From positions 744,001 to 808,000 of the forward strand of contig JAFEDS010000016.1 of the NCBI GenBank assembly GCA_018241505.1: a DNA stretch of 64,000 nt, written 5' to 3'. The stretch is from Pseudomonadota bacterium. Lineage in GTDB: Bacteria; Pseudomonadota; Gammaproteobacteria; Steroidobacterales; Steroidobacteraceae. The notes beneath the pieces were generated by a model that did no database searches, was not told the DNA's origin, and worked only from the letters and a program-made list of their open reading frames with translations. Position numbers and translations under genes: made by a program. This document shows, piece by piece, positions 8,077 through 16,858 of this stretch (position 1 is the stretch's first letter; each line of letters begins with the position of its first letter).

Positions 8077-9065
8077 CCAGACACCCTGCTTTCCTGCAGG
8101 TTCCTGGCCAGCAGCCTGGTCAGGGCATACACAGTATCCAGGTGCGGTGTGGCCGTGTCCGTCAACCGGGCCAATTCCACGACCGCGCCCAGCAAGGCAT
8201 CAATCTCGAGATCGCGGCCCGCCTCGACGTCCTGCAGCATCGAGGTCTTGTGGTGCCCCACCTTCTCCGCGCCGGCAATTCGCTTCTCCAGTGGCACCCG
8301 GAACGTGATCCCGAGCTTGTGCGCAATCGTTTGCGCCTCCGTCATCATCGCGGCAGCGAGCTCCCGGGTAGGCGGGTATTGGCAGATCCCAGCCAGGGTG
8401 GCGCGCGACAGTGCGCTGATGGGGTTGAAAGTCATGTTGCCCCAGAGCTTCAACCAGATCTCGGCGCGAATATCCTCCAGCACCGGTGACTTCAATCCCG
8501 CCCGCGTCAGACTGTCCGCAACCCGTGTGACCCGCTCGGTAGTGATGCCGTCGAGCTCGCCCACCGGAAATCGGGTGCCTTCGACATGCTTGACGACCCC
8601 ATGCGACAGGAGCTCGGTGGCCGGATACACGACACATCCAATGACCCGCTCACCGGGAACGTTCGCGCCAATGACGCCTGTTGGATCGACACTCTTTACC
8701 TGGGTACCGGCCAGAGCGCCGCCATGGCGGTGAAAGTACCAATACGGAATACCGTTCTGCATGGGAACAACCACTGTGTCAGGCCCGAACAATTTCGGTA
8801 CATCCGCGGCAACCGCCGCCACCTGATGTGCCTTCATGGCCAGAATCACGAGGTCCTGCGGTCCCGCTTCGGCATAGTCAGATGTTGCATTCACCTGCGG
8901 CACAGACTCTTCTCTGCCGTCCGCACCGACCAGGCGCAGTCCATTGCTGCGCAAAGCCTGCAAATTGGCGCCTCGCGCAATGAATGTGACATCCTCACCC
9001 GCCAGGGCGAGCCGGATGCCGACGTAGCCGCCAATAGCGCCGACACCCACCACTGCAATTCTCAT
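8073..9065 (-). CDS. panE2: 2-dehydropantoate 2-reductase family protein, likely oxalyl-CoA reductase (PanE2-like)
   Basis: The 330-residue protein begins with the dinucleotide motif VGVGAIGG (Gly7, 9, 12), carries AMKAHQ near residue 78 and QNGIP at 103-107, and has the C-terminal catalytic lysine pattern EIWLKLWGNMTFNP (Lys206), all standard for ketopantoate reductases. In Methylobacterium extorquens a PanE homologue encoded beside frc and oxc was reported to reduce oxalyl-CoA to glyoxylate. Here it is the last gene of an operon with frc, a ThDP enzyme and an OxlT-type transporter, and it ends next to sgaA-hprA, which would consume glyoxylate. I therefore favour oxalyl-CoA reductase over pantothenate synthesis. 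The specificity is an inference from context. Confidence 0.8.
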   Translation of the reverse strand: MRIAVVGVGAIGGYVGIRLALAGEDVTFIARGANLQALRSNGLRLVGADGREESVPQVNATSDYAEAGPQDLVILAMKAHQVAAVAADVPKLFGPDTVVVPMQNGIPYWYFHRHGGALAGTQVKSVDPTGVIGANVPGERVIGCVVYPATELLSHGVVKHVEGTRFPVGELDGITTERVTRVADSLTRAGLKSPVLEDIRAEIWLKLWGNMTFNPISALSRATLAGICQYPPTRELAAAMMTEAQTIAHKLGITFRVPLEKRIAGAEKVGHHKTSMLQDVEAGRDLEIDALLGAVVELARLTDTATPHLDTVYALTRLLARNLQESRVSG

Positions 9066-9112
9066 GGGACGCCCATCAACTCAGTGACACCGAGGCCACT
9101 ATAGTTGATTTT

Positions 9113-11251
9113 CTAGCCTGATGGGATCAGACCGGCCCCCCGGGCCCACTTGTATTTGGCGCCCAACACGGCCACGGGAATCTCCGTCGAGTAGGCGTAC
9201 GCCGGTATTCCATGTTGATACAGATACTCGGCGGCTTCCTCGACCTCGACGTCGCCTGCAAGAGAGGCCACCACAGGCTTTTCGATCCCCTTGGCGCGCA
9301 TCTGGTCCACGACCTCGACCATCAGGCGCGCAAACACCATCGGAGGCGTGATGATTGTGTGCCAATAGCCGAGAATGAGCGCGTGAATGCGCGGATCCTC
9401 GAGACCGAGGCGCACGGTGTTCTGATAGGTGGTTGGCGGCTCGCCTCCGGTAATGTCCACCGGATTTCCAGCAGCCCCAAACGGGGGAATGAACTTCCTG
9501 AACGCCGCATCCAGATCCTGCGGCATCGCCATGAGAGACAGACCGTTGTCCACGCAGGCATCCGACAGCAGAACGCCCGAACCACCGGCACCGGTAATGA
9601 TGACGACGTTGTTGCCTTTGGGAGTGGGGAGCACCGGGATTCCCCGGGCAAACTCCAGCAGATCTCGCAGCGAGCGCGCGCGAATGACGCCCGACTGTTT
9701 GAAAACATCTTCATAAATCTTGTCATTTCCGGCCAAAGCACCGGTATGAGAGCTGGCAGCGCGCGCGCCCATGCTCGTCCGCCCCGCCTTCAGCACCACC
9801 ACGGGCTTCTTCCTGGAGACTCGTTTCGCAACTTCCGCGAAGCCGCGGCCGTCCTTCAGGTCTTCGCAGTGCTGCGCAATGATCTGTGTGTTGTCGTCCT
9901 GCTCAAAGAACGTCAGCAGATCGTCTTCGTCAATGTCGGATTTGTTGCCCAGTCCCACAATGGCCGACACGCCCATTTTCGCGGATCGCGAGAAGCCGAT
10001 GATGGCCATGCCAATGCCACCCGACTGGGATGACAGCGCTGCCTTGCCTTTGACGTCATATGCCGTGCAGAACGTGGCGCACAGGTTTGCGGGCGTGTAG
10101 TAGAAACCGTAAATGTTGGGACCCATCAAGCGCACACCATATTTGCGCCCGATCTCAATCAGCTCCTGCTGACCCTTGACGTTACCGGTCTCCGCGAATC
10201 CCGACGGGATCAGCACGGCGCCGGGAATCTTCTTCTCCCCTACTTCCATGAGCGCCTGGGGCACGAATTTGGCCGGAATGGCAAACACGGCCACATCGAT
10301 CTCCTCCGGCACGTCCTTGACGCTCTTGTAGGCCTTCTTGCCCAGGATGCTGTCGGCGCTCGGGTGAATCGGGTAGATGGTGCCCTGATAACCGCCGTTG
10401 ATGAGGTTCTTCATCACGGAGTTGCCAATCTTGCCTGTTTCCGCCGAAGCACCGATGACCGCCACGGCTTTAGGCCGCATGATGCGGTTCATCTGCTCGA
10501 CAATCCGCTTCTGTTCGGGACGATAACGTGCCGGTGCCGGATTGAAGTTGAGAACGACGCGTACGTCGGCGGCCGTCGCACCCCGGTCAGTTGCAAAGAC
10601 GGGATTGAGATCGAGCTCCGCGATTTCGGGAAAGTCGGCAACGAGTGTGGAGACTCGTTGAATCATGGAAGCCAGTGCCTCACGGTCAACGGGCTTCGCG
10701 CCGCGTACACCCCGCAGGATCTCAGCGGCCTGGATGCCATCCAACATGGACAGCGCGTCCTCTGCTGTCGCCGGCGCCAGGCGGAATGTAATGTCCTTCA
10801 ACACTTCCACGAGCACACCGCCCATGCCGAAGGCAACCAGCTTGCCGAATGCAGGATCGGTCACGGCGCCAATGATGACCTCATGGCCACCCGTCAACAT
10901 CTGTTGAATCTGTACGCCCTGGACTTCAGCCTTCGGGTCGTACTTGCGGGCGCTCTCGACAATCGTCGCAAAGCCGTTGGCAACCTCGTCAGCGGACCTG
11001 ACGCCCACGAGCACCCCGCCCGCCTCGGTTTTGTGTAGAATCTGGGGTGAGACAATTTTCATGACCACGGGGAAGCCGATGTTGCTCGCGAGCTGCACCG
11101 CTTCCGCGCCGGTGGTGGCGACGCCTTCCTGGGGAATGTTGATGCCGTAGGCCTCGCAAATACCGCGTGCCTCGGGGGCCGTGAGCGCTTCGCGACCCGC
11201 CGCGCGGGCAGCCTCGAGAATACGACGAACAACACTCTTTTCTGTAGACAT
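9113..11251 (-). CDS. ADP-forming acyl-CoA synthetase (acetate-CoA ligase family, fused subunits)
   Basis: This 712-residue protein fuses both halves of an NDP-forming acyl-CoA synthetase in the less common order ATP-grasp first. Residues about 1-220 form the ATP-grasp (beta) part, with KIVSPQILHKTEAGG, and from about 260 come the CoA-binding (MRPKAVAVIGAS) and succinyl-CoA-ligase-like domains. The SSHTGALAG motif contains the histidine expected to be phosphorylated. The ATG at 11249-11251 follows GGGAGAAGTT. It sits between frc and panE2. Members interconvert an acid plus ATP plus CoA with acyl-CoA plus ADP; here oxalate, formate or glycolate are candidate acids. An oxalate- or formate-CoA ligase would prime the CoA-transferase cycle, but the sequence does not reveal the acid. 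Confidence 0.82.
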   Translation of the reverse strand: MSTEKSVVRRILEAARAAGREALTAPEARGICEAYGINIPQEGVATTGAEAVQLASNIGFPVVMKIVSPQILHKTEAGGVLVGVRSADEVANGFATIVESARKYDPKAEVQGVQIQQMLTGGHEVIIGAVTDPAFGKLVAFGMGGVLVEVLKDITFRLAPATAEDALSMLDGIQAAEILRGVRGAKPVDREALASMIQRVSTLVADFPEIAELDLNPVFATDRGATAADVRVVLNFNPAPARYRPEQKRIVEQMNRIMRPKAVAVIGASAETGKIGNSVMKNLINGGYQGTIYPIHPSADSILGKKAYKSVKDVPEEIDVAVFAIPAKFVPQALMEVGEKKIPGAVLIPSGFAETGNVKGQQELIEIGRKYGVRLMGPNIYGFYYTPANLCATFCTAYDVKGKAALSSQSGGIGMAIIGFSRSAKMGVSAIVGLGNKSDIDEDDLLTFFEQDDNTQIIAQHCEDLKDGRGFAEVAKRVSRKKPVVVLKAGRTSMGARAASSHTGALAGNDKIYEDVFKQSGVIRARSLRDLLEFARGIPVLPTPKGNNVVIITGAGGSGVLLSDACVDNGLSLMAMPQDLDAAFRKFIPPFGAAGNPVDITGGEPPTTYQNTVRLGLEDPRIHALILGYWHTIITPPMVFARLMVEVVDQMRAKGIEKPVVASLAGDVEVEEAAEYLYQHGIPAYAYSTEIPVAVLGAKYKWARGAGLIPSG

Positions 11252-11332
11252 AACTTCTCCCTGGTGCGGACATATGGCGGTCCGCTCCTTGATGGGCGCG
11301 GCACTGGCCGCGCGGAGCCCGGGTTCTTTTAC

Positions 11333-11360
11333 GCCAGCAAAAAGCGTGGTTTTTGCTGGC
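11333..11360 (-). promoter_or_regulatory. Intercistronic stem-loop between frc and the acyl-CoA synthetase
   Basis: GCCAGCAAAAA (11333-11343) pairs perfectly with TTTTTGCTGGC (11350-11360) around a six-base loop, in the 119-base gap after frc. Because the stem itself contains the A and T runs, it could work as an attenuating or bidirectional terminator-like element, or as an RNA stabiliser setting the ratio of frc to downstream messages. Confidence 0.55.
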
Positions 11361-11370
11361 TGCGTCGTCA

Positions 11371-12618
11371 CTAAATCACTTTGCCGCTCCTCAAAGCCGC
11401 AATGTCCTGAGCCCCATAGCCGAGCTCACCCAACACCTCTTCCGTGTGCTCACCCAACAGCGGGGAGCGCTTCACTTCGGTGACGCTGTCACTCAGCTTG
11501 ATGGGGTTACCCACGGTCAGATACTTGCCGCGCTTGGGATGATCCACTTCCACAATCGTGCCCGTGGCCCGCAACGAGGGCTCATAGGCAAGCTCTTTCA
11601 TGGACAGGATCGGACCGCACGGAATGTCGTGCTCATTCAGGATGGCCATGGCCTCGAGCTTGGTTTTGGTCATGGTCCACTGCTCAATGGCTTCAAACAC
11701 CTGCTTCAACCGGGGCAGGCGCGCGTTGGGTGTGGAGTAGTCGGGATCGCTCACCCAGTGTTCCTTGCCGATGACTTTGCAGATCTCCTTCCACACCGGC
11801 GCCTGGCAGATGAAATACAAGTAGGCATTGGGGTCGGTTTCCCAACCTTTGCATTTGAGGATGGAGCCGGGCTGCCCGCCACCGGAGGCGTTGGCCGCCC
11901 GGGGCACCGCCTCGCCGAATTTGCCATCGGGATACTGGGGATATTCCTTCATGACGCCGGTGCGCTCGAGTCGCTGTTGATCGCGCAACTTCACGCGGCA
12001 CAGGTTCAACACGCCGTCCTGCATCGCGGCGAGCACTCTCTGTCCCCGGCCCGTCGTGTTGCGCTGGTACAGCGCCGCCACGATTCCGAGCGCCAGATGC
12101 AGGCCAGTGCCGCTGTCGCCGATCTGGGCGCCGGTGACGAGCGGAGGACCGTCGTCGAAGCCGGTCGTCGATGCGGCACCGCCGGCACACTGAGCCACAT
12201 TCTCGTAAACCTTGCATTCCTCGTAGGGTCCCGGTCCAAACCCCTTCACTGAAGCCACAATCATTTTCGGATTGAGCGACTGGATCCGCTGCCACGTGAA
12301 ACCCATCCGATCGAGAGCCCCGGGTGCAAAGTTCTCCACCAGCACGTCACAGCGCTTGATCAGCCTTTCGAGCACTTCCTTGCCGGCCGCGCTCTTGGTG
12401 TCGAGCGTGATCGAGCGCTTGTTGTGATTGAGCATCGTGAAATAGAGACTGTCGGCATCGGGCACGTCGCGAAGCTGTTCGCGCGTGACATCACCCGCGC
12501 CGGCGCGCTCAACCTTGATGACGTCGGCGCCAAACCACGCCAAAAGCTGAGTGCAGGTCGGCCCTGACTGCACGTGGGTGAAATCGAGAATGCGAACACC
12601 GTCGAGTGCCTTGCCCAT
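11371..12618 (-). CDS. frc: Formyl-CoA:oxalate CoA-transferase
   Basis: This 415-residue class III CoA-transferase moves CoA from formyl-CoA to oxalate, giving oxalyl-CoA and formate. Residues known from Oxalobacter Frc are conserved: Gln17 (THVQSGP), the catalytic aspartate (Asp168 in [12 protein letters not shown]; Asp169 in Oxalobacter) and the glycine loop ASGGGQPG. The ATG at 12616-12618 gives a protein starting [20 protein letters not shown], which aligns with the family start; a longer frame runs back into the upstream gene and is rejected. Ten bases separate it from the ThDP enzyme gene. Many class III transferases act on other acids, but the Gln17 and glycine-loop pattern and the OxlT-type neighbour favour oxalate. 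Confidence 0.9.
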   Translation of the reverse strand: MGKALDGVRILDFTHVQSGPTCTQLLAWFGADVIKVERAGAGDVTREQLRDVPDADSLYFTMLNHNKRSITLDTKSAAGKEVLERLIKRCDVLVENFAPGALDRMGFTWQRIQSLNPKMIVASVKGFGPGPYEECKVYENVAQCAGGAASTTGFDDGPPLVTGAQIGDSGTGLHLALGIVAALYQRNTTGRGQRVLAAMQDGVLNLCRVKLRDQQRLERTGVMKEYPQYPDGKFGEAVPRAANASGGGQPGSILKCKGWETDPNAYLYFICQAPVWKEICKVIGKEHWVSDPDYSTPNARLPRLKQVFEAIEQWTMTKTKLEAMAILNEHDIPCGPILSMKELAYEPSLRATGTIVEVDHPKRGKYLTVGNPIKLSDSVTEVKRSPLLGEHTEEVLGELGYGAQDIAALRSGKVI

Positions 12619-12628
12619 ACTGACTCCG

Positions 12629-14389
12629 TCACTTGTACATAGTCTGGTTCTTGGTACCCGGCGCATACTCGCGCGGATCCACCCAGATATTGACCACCGC
12701 CGATTTTCCCAGACGGTGCACAGACTCGCGAGCCCGTTGCAGGGCGGGCGCGATTTGCGCGGGATCGCGAACTTCCTCGCCATGCCCGCCCAACATTTCC
12801 GCGAATTTTCCAAACGGCACATCGCCCAGCAGGTTCCCCACATTGCCCCGCTGATCGCCGTACTTCGCGAGCTGGCCGTAGCGGATCTGGTTCATGGCCG
12901 AGTTGTTGCCAATCACCGCAATATAGGGCACCCCAAAGCGGTTGGCCGTCTCCATATCAAAGGCCGTCATGCCGAACGAGCCGTCGCCGTAGTAACAGAG
13001 CACCTCCTTGTTGGGATTGGCGAGCCCTGCGGCAATGGCGAATCCCGTACCCACACCGAGCGAACCCAGCGCACCCGGGTCCATCCACTGCCCCGGACCC
13101 CGTGGCCGCACCGCCTGGGCCGAAATCGTCACCACATCGCCACCATCACCGATGTAAATGGTGTTGTCGGCGAGGAATTCGTTCAGCTCGTACGCAACGC
13201 GGTAAGGATGGATCGGCGTGCTGTTCGACTTGAACAGCGGCAGCAGCTTCTCGGTTGCCACTGCTTCTGCATCCGCCAGCTTCTTCATCCACTGTTGACG
13301 CAGTTGGCGCTTGTCCTGCTTGATGCGCCCCGAAGCCGCCTGTAGCACGGCACCGAGAATGGCTCCCGGGTGACCCACGAGGCCGAGGCTGATATCCCGG
13401 TTCTTGCCGACAGTGCGGTAGTCCATGTCAATCTGGACCAGCGTCAGCTCGTTGCTGATGCGTTTGCCGTATCCCATCCGGAAGTCAAACGGTGTACCGA
13501 CAATCAGAATGACATCCGCCTCGGCGAATGCGTTGCCACGGGTACGATCGAAATGATGCGGATCCCCGGGCGGCAACAAGCCGCGGCTGCCGCCGTTGAA
13601 GTAGCCGGGAATGTCCAAGCCGCGCAGCAATGCGATGGCCTCTTCCTGGCCCCGTGCAGTCCACACCTGTTGTCCGTAGAGAATCGCGGGCCGCTCGGAG
13701 TTGACAAGAATGTCCGCCAGCTTCTGGATATCCGCGGGGTCGCCAATGGATCGGCTGGAAGCGCGATAGTGACCGGGCTTCGGAATGACCGCCTTGGTCA
13801 AATCGACCTCACGATCCAGAACATCCCGGGGAATTTCCAGGTACGCCGGACCCGGTGCGCCGTTGAAGGCCTCGCGCGCGGCCATGCTCACCATGTCGGC
13901 AACGCGCTCAGTGCTCGGCACGCTCGCGGCGAACTTGGTAATCGGGCTCATCATGTCGACGTGCGGCAAGTCCTGCAGCGAGCCCATCTTGTGTTGAGTC
14001 AACGCACCCTGCCCGCCAATATGCAGGATCGGGCTTTCGGAACGAAACGCGGTCGCAATGCCGGTCACGGCATTGGTACAACCGGGGCCCGCCGTGGTCA
14101 CTACACAACCCAGCTTGCCGGTCTGCCGCGCATAACCATCGGCGGCGTGAGCCGCAACCTGCTCATGGCGTACGTCGATGATGCGGATGCCTTCATCCAC
14201 ACACCCATCGTAGATGTCAATGATGTGGCCGCCGCACAGCGTGAAGATCGTGTCGACTCCTTCGTTCTTCAGTGCCTTGGCCACGAGATGGCCGCCCGAA
14301 GCGACACCCGCTTCCCGACTCTTTTTTTGCAAAGTGTCTTCGGCGGTCGTGGACTTGATTAGGGTGGGCACTGGGTTGACGCTTGCCAT
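12629..14389 (-). CDS. ThDP-dependent oxalyl-CoA decarboxylase or 2-hydroxyacyl-CoA lyase
   Basis: The 586-residue protein has the three-domain thiamine diphosphate fold: Glu76 in [15 protein letters not shown] for cofactor activation, a central domain from about 215, and the metal/ThDP motif GDGSFGMT (468-475) ending in NN (495-496). Its place between frc and the OxlT-type transporter predicts oxalyl-CoA to formyl-CoA plus CO2. However, the sequence is unlike the Oxalobacter-type decarboxylase I know: it has [20 protein letters not shown] and [10 protein letters not shown] where that enzyme has a different pattern, GDGSFGM instead of GDSAFGF, and an extra N-terminal 30 residues. It reads more like acetolactate-synthase-like 2-hydroxyacyl-CoA lyases, which join or split formyl-CoA and aldehydes or ketones. 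Either function fits a formyl-CoA operon. Confidence 0.72.
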   Translation of the reverse strand: MASVNPVPTLIKSTTAEDTLQKKSREAGVASGGHLVAKALKNEGVDTIFTLCGGHIIDIYDGCVDEGIRIIDVRHEQVAAHAADGYARQTGKLGCVVTTAGPGCTNAVTGIATAFRSESPILHIGGQGALTQHKMGSLQDLPHVDMMSPITKFAASVPSTERVADMVSMAAREAFNGAPGPAYLEIPRDVLDREVDLTKAVIPKPGHYRASSRSIGDPADIQKLADILVNSERPAILYGQQVWTARGQEEAIALLRGLDIPGYFNGGSRGLLPPGDPHHFDRTRGNAFAEADVILIVGTPFDFRMGYGKRISNELTLVQIDMDYRTVGKNRDISLGLVGHPGAILGAVLQAASGRIKQDKRQLRQQWMKKLADAEAVATEKLLPLFKSNSTPIHPYRVAYELNEFLADNTIYIGDGGDVVTISAQAVRPRGPGQWMDPGALGSLGVGTGFAIAAGLANPNKEVLCYYGDGSFGMTAFDMETANRFGVPYIAVIGNNSAMNQIRYGQLAKYGDQRGNVGNLLGDVPFGKFAEMLGGHGEEVRDPAQIAPALQRARESVHRLGKSAVVNIWVDPREYAPGTKNQTMYK

Positions 14390-14403
14390 GGTTCCTTAGC
14401 TCC

Positions 14404-15708
14404 TCACGTGGTCCGGCGATCGCCTACAGCGGGCGCACCGGGCGCGAAGCTGGCCTTGCTGGCGGCAAAGTGACGTGCCCGCAGCGGCTTCAGAACCAAC
14501 AGCGCCAGGACGGCGGCCAGCAGGTTGAAGCTCATGGCGATCATAAAAACGGTATTCCAACCATTGGTCTTGGCAAGGGCCGCGGCCACGGGGACGAGCA
14601 GGGCTCCCGAGCCTTTGGCGGTGTAGAGCATGCCGGCATTCGATGCGGCATATTTGGCACCGAAGGTGTCGCCCTGGGTGGCCGGGAACAGGCTGAAGAT
14701 CTCGCCGTAAACACCGAAGTAAAACGCCGTGACCAGAACAAACACCGCGGGGTTGGTGCCCGACTGGCTGAGTACGTAGAGCGAGGCAGCACCGAGAATG
14801 AAGGCGATGGCCATGGTGTACTCACGGCCGATCTGATCGGAAACCCAGCCGAAGAACGGGCGCCCGACGCCATCGAATATCCTGTTGAGTTTCAGAGCAA
14901 ACACGACCGCCGGCATCGAAACGCCGAACAACTCAACCAACTCATTCTCGATCTTGAAGTCCTTGGCAATCGGCGCCATCGAGGCCGCCATGGTGAGACC
15001 ACCCGCGGCAATCAGCACAAACATCAAATACATCACCCAGAAACAGGGGCTGCGCAGCACTTCGGCGGGCGTGTAACCGTAGGTGGTTTGATTGGCTTTG
15101 ACTTTGGCTGACTGCAGCGAGGCCGGTGCCACTTCCAGTGCCCAGGACATGACGAACACGATGCCGCCCTGGATGAGACCAAACATCAGGAAGGCGTGCT
15201 CGTAACCGGATGCCTCGATCATGGTGGCGATCGGCCCGATGGTGATCGCCGCGCCCGCGCCAAAGCCCGACGCGGTGATACCGGCGGCCAGGCCGCGCCG
15301 GCCGGGAAACCACTTCAGCGCATTTCCAACGCACGTCCCATACACACAGCCCGTGCCGACACCACCGATGGCGGCTGCGACATACAACACCGGAAGCGAG
15401 CTGGCGACGGAATTGATAGACCAGGCGATGGCCACCAGGAAGGAGCCGCCCATGACCACCCAACGAGGCCCGAACCGGTCGACCAGGTAGCCCTCAACGG
15501 GAATCAGCCAGGTCTCAACGAGCACAAACAATGTGAAAGCCACCTGGATGGCCGTGCGCCCCCAGTGATACTTGTCATCAATCGGGTTGACGAACAATGT
15601 CCAGCCATACTGGAGATTCGCTACGCTGGCCATGCAGATGACGCCAATGATCAATTGCAGCCATGGATTCCCGAATGCTCCGCGATCCCCATCCGAATGC
15701 GCATTCAT
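14404..15708 (-). CDS. oxlT: OFA-family MFS transporter, oxalate/formate antiporter type
   Basis: A 434-residue twelve-helix MFS protein of the oxalate:formate antiporter family. The two basic residues that bind oxalate in Oxalobacter OxlT (Arg272 and Lys355) have clear counterparts here, Arg283 in VGRPFFGW and Lys365 in LYTAKGSG. The N-terminus (NLQYGWTLFVNPI) and KWFPGRRGLAAGITASGFG also match OxlT closely. It is the first gene of the minus-strand operon continuing into the ThDP enzyme, frc, the acyl-CoA synthetase and panE2. The ATG at 15708 is preceded by GAGGGGGACC, a good ribosome site. It probably imports oxalate in exchange for formate; since a formate dehydrogenase is also encoded, some formate is likely oxidised rather than exported. 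Confidence 0.87.
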   Translation of the reverse strand: MNAHSDGDRGAFGNPWLQLIIGVICMASVANLQYGWTLFVNPIDDKYHWGRTAIQVAFTLFVLVETWLIPVEGYLVDRFGPRWVVMGGSFLVAIAWSINSVASSLPVLYVAAAIGGVGTGCVYGTCVGNALKWFPGRRGLAAGITASGFGAGAAITIGPIATMIEASGYEHAFLMFGLIQGGIVFVMSWALEVAPASLQSAKVKANQTTYGYTPAEVLRSPCFWVMYLMFVLIAAGGLTMAASMAPIAKDFKIENELVELFGVSMPAVVFALKLNRIFDGVGRPFFGWVSDQIGREYTMAIAFILGAASLYVLSQSGTNPAVFVLVTAFYFGVYGEIFSLFPATQGDTFGAKYAASNAGMLYTAKGSGALLVPVAAALAKTNGWNTVFMIAMSFNLLAAVLALLVLKPLRARHFAASKASFAPGAPAVGDRRTT

Positions 15709-15755
15709 GGTCCGGTCCCCCTCGCTTTTTTCACTAGCGGTCCTGCCCTATCGGG

Positions 15756-15766
15756 CTGGTATATCA
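15756..15766. promoter_or_regulatory. Candidate operator in the oxlT upstream region (site C)
   Basis: CTGGTATATCA, read on the minus strand as TGATATACCAG, matches TGATATATCAG at site A upstream of fdsA in ten of eleven positions. It is followed by a T-rich stretch (15767-15774) about 50 bases upstream of the oxlT start. Nothing else in this gap is as AT-rich, and the match ties the transporter operon to the formate dehydrogenase promoter. Confidence 0.45.
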
Positions 15767-15870
15767 TATTTTTTAAAGCTGTATAGATGGGCAGCGCATC
15801 TGCAGCGGAAAAAGCGTGTCGAAATGCGAATTTTCGGCCAAACGGCTCGCCGAGTGTCCCGTGTTTGCCG

Positions 15871-15890
15871 TATAATCTAATATATCTAGT
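15871..15890. promoter_or_regulatory. TATAAT -10 box overlapped by CTAATATAT operator (site D)
   Basis: TATAAT at 15871-15876 is a consensus -10 element reading toward the GntR gene, although I see no good -35. It is directly followed by CTAATATATCTAG (15877-15889), which shares nine bases with the core of site B upstream of sgaA. Overlap with a -10 box fits autoregulation by the GntR protein. Confidence 0.5.
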
Positions 15891-15919
15891 ACAAACCACG
15901 GCGAGGGTCAGCAGTTTCG

Positions 15920-16132
15920 ATGCAAGCTATTGGTTCAATTGCTCTTATTGCGGGCGGTGTGGCCGCTCTGACGGGATTGTCGGTCTGTCTGTACGCCGCT
16001 CTGCCCGATGCATTGCTGGCTCATGCTGAGCGTCATGGCCGCTTCCAAGGCCTACGCGTTCAGGAGACACTTACGAATGGCACCCGTGCGGGACTCCCGC
16101 CAGTAGGACGAACCATGGCCTTGGCAGAATGA
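15920..16132 (+). CDS. Possible small single-pass membrane protein or leader peptide
   Basis: A 70-residue frame starts with an ATG 20 bases after the GAGGG at 15903-15907 and ends by overlapping the GntR start in an ATGA. Residues 1-27 (MQAIGSIALIAGGVAALTGL and on) form one hydrophobic segment, and the rest is soluble and unremarkable. The coupling overlap and the position just downstream of the site D promoter argue that it is translated; the lack of a recognised family and the weak spacing of the ribosome site argue for caution. It could also be untranslated leader of the regulator message. Confidence 0.35.
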   Translation: MQAIGSIALIAGGVAALTGLSVCLYAALPDALLAHAERHGRFQGLRVQETLTNGTRAGLPPVGRTMALAE

Positions 16133-16848
16133 GCACGACTGAAAACCTGATACAGCGCGCCAGCGTCTCCACACCCCTGGCGCTCGCGCCGCTCAACGCA
16201 ACCAGCCTTCGCGATCAGGCCTACTCGCTGATCAAGGCAGCCATTGCGGACACGGACATCTACAACCCGAACCAGGAGCTGCGGCTCGATGAGCGGCAGT
16301 TGATTACGGCCCTGGGGGTCAGCCGAACTCCCATTCGGGAGGCCTTGTCCCTCCTCGAGCAGGAAGGCTTCGTCCGCACCATCCCGCGTCGCGGGATCTA
16401 CATCATCCGCAAGTCCAAGCGCCAGATCATTGAGATGATCCAGATGTGGGCCGCGCTCGAGTCCATGGCCGCACGGCTTGCGACTTTGCACGCGCCCGAT
16501 GCGGAGATTGCCAAGTTGCGGCATTTGTTCGCTGAGTTCCAGAGCTCGCCGCCCAATGAGCATCTCGATGAATACTCGGATGCCAACATTGCATTCCATA
16601 CCGAGGTCATCCGCCTCGGTGGCTCGCAGACCATCATTGATGCGACCCGCAACCTGTTGCTCCACGTGCGTGCCATCCGGCGGGCGACCATCTCACAGCA
16701 GGACCGCGCGTCCCGCTCCATCATCGATCATCTGAAGATCATCGAAGCATTGGAGAAGCGCGATACGGAGCTGGCGGAGCGTTTGACCCGCCAACATACA
16801 TTGGATCTGGCGACTCACGTCGACCGCTACGGTGACTTTCTCGGCTGA
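16129..16848 (+). CDS. GntR-family transcriptional regulator (FCD/FadR subfamily)
   Basis: The 239-residue protein has an N-terminal winged helix (about 28-93, with LDERQLITALGVSRTPIREA, the usual GntR recognition helix) and a C-terminal all-helical FCD ligand domain. The FCD metal/acid-binding residues are visible as Asp151, His157, His201 and His223. FCD regulators generally bind small organic acids, so oxalate, glyoxylate or glycolate is a natural effector guess. It diverges from the oxlT operon and converges on ppc with only ten bases between stop codons. The AT-rich motifs before fdsA, sgaA, oxlT and its own message are its proposed targets. Confidence 0.9.
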   Translation: MSTTENLIQRASVSTPLALAPLNATSLRDQAYSLIKAAIADTDIYNPNQELRLDERQLITALGVSRTPIREALSLLEQEGFVRTIPRRGIYIIRKSKRQIIEMIQMWAALESMAARLATLHAPDAEIAKLRHLFAEFQSSPPNEHLDEYSDANIAFHTEVIRLGGSQTIIDATRNLLLHVRAIRRATISQQDRASRSIIDHLKIIEALEKRDTELAERLTRQHTLDLATHVDRYGDFLG

Positions 16849-16858
16849 GGGTGCCGGG

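Noticed and set aside
13370-14362. 330-codon frame antisense to the ThDP enzyme gene
   Set aside because: Same cause: a shadow of a well-supported gene with no start signal or recognisable fold.
12629-14389. Acetolactate synthase (ilvB) or glyoxylate carboligase assignment
   Set aside because: No small subunit or branched-chain genes are adjacent, the glyoxylate carboligase pattern at the activating residue is absent (a glutamate in RHEQ is present), and the operon context is CoA-based.
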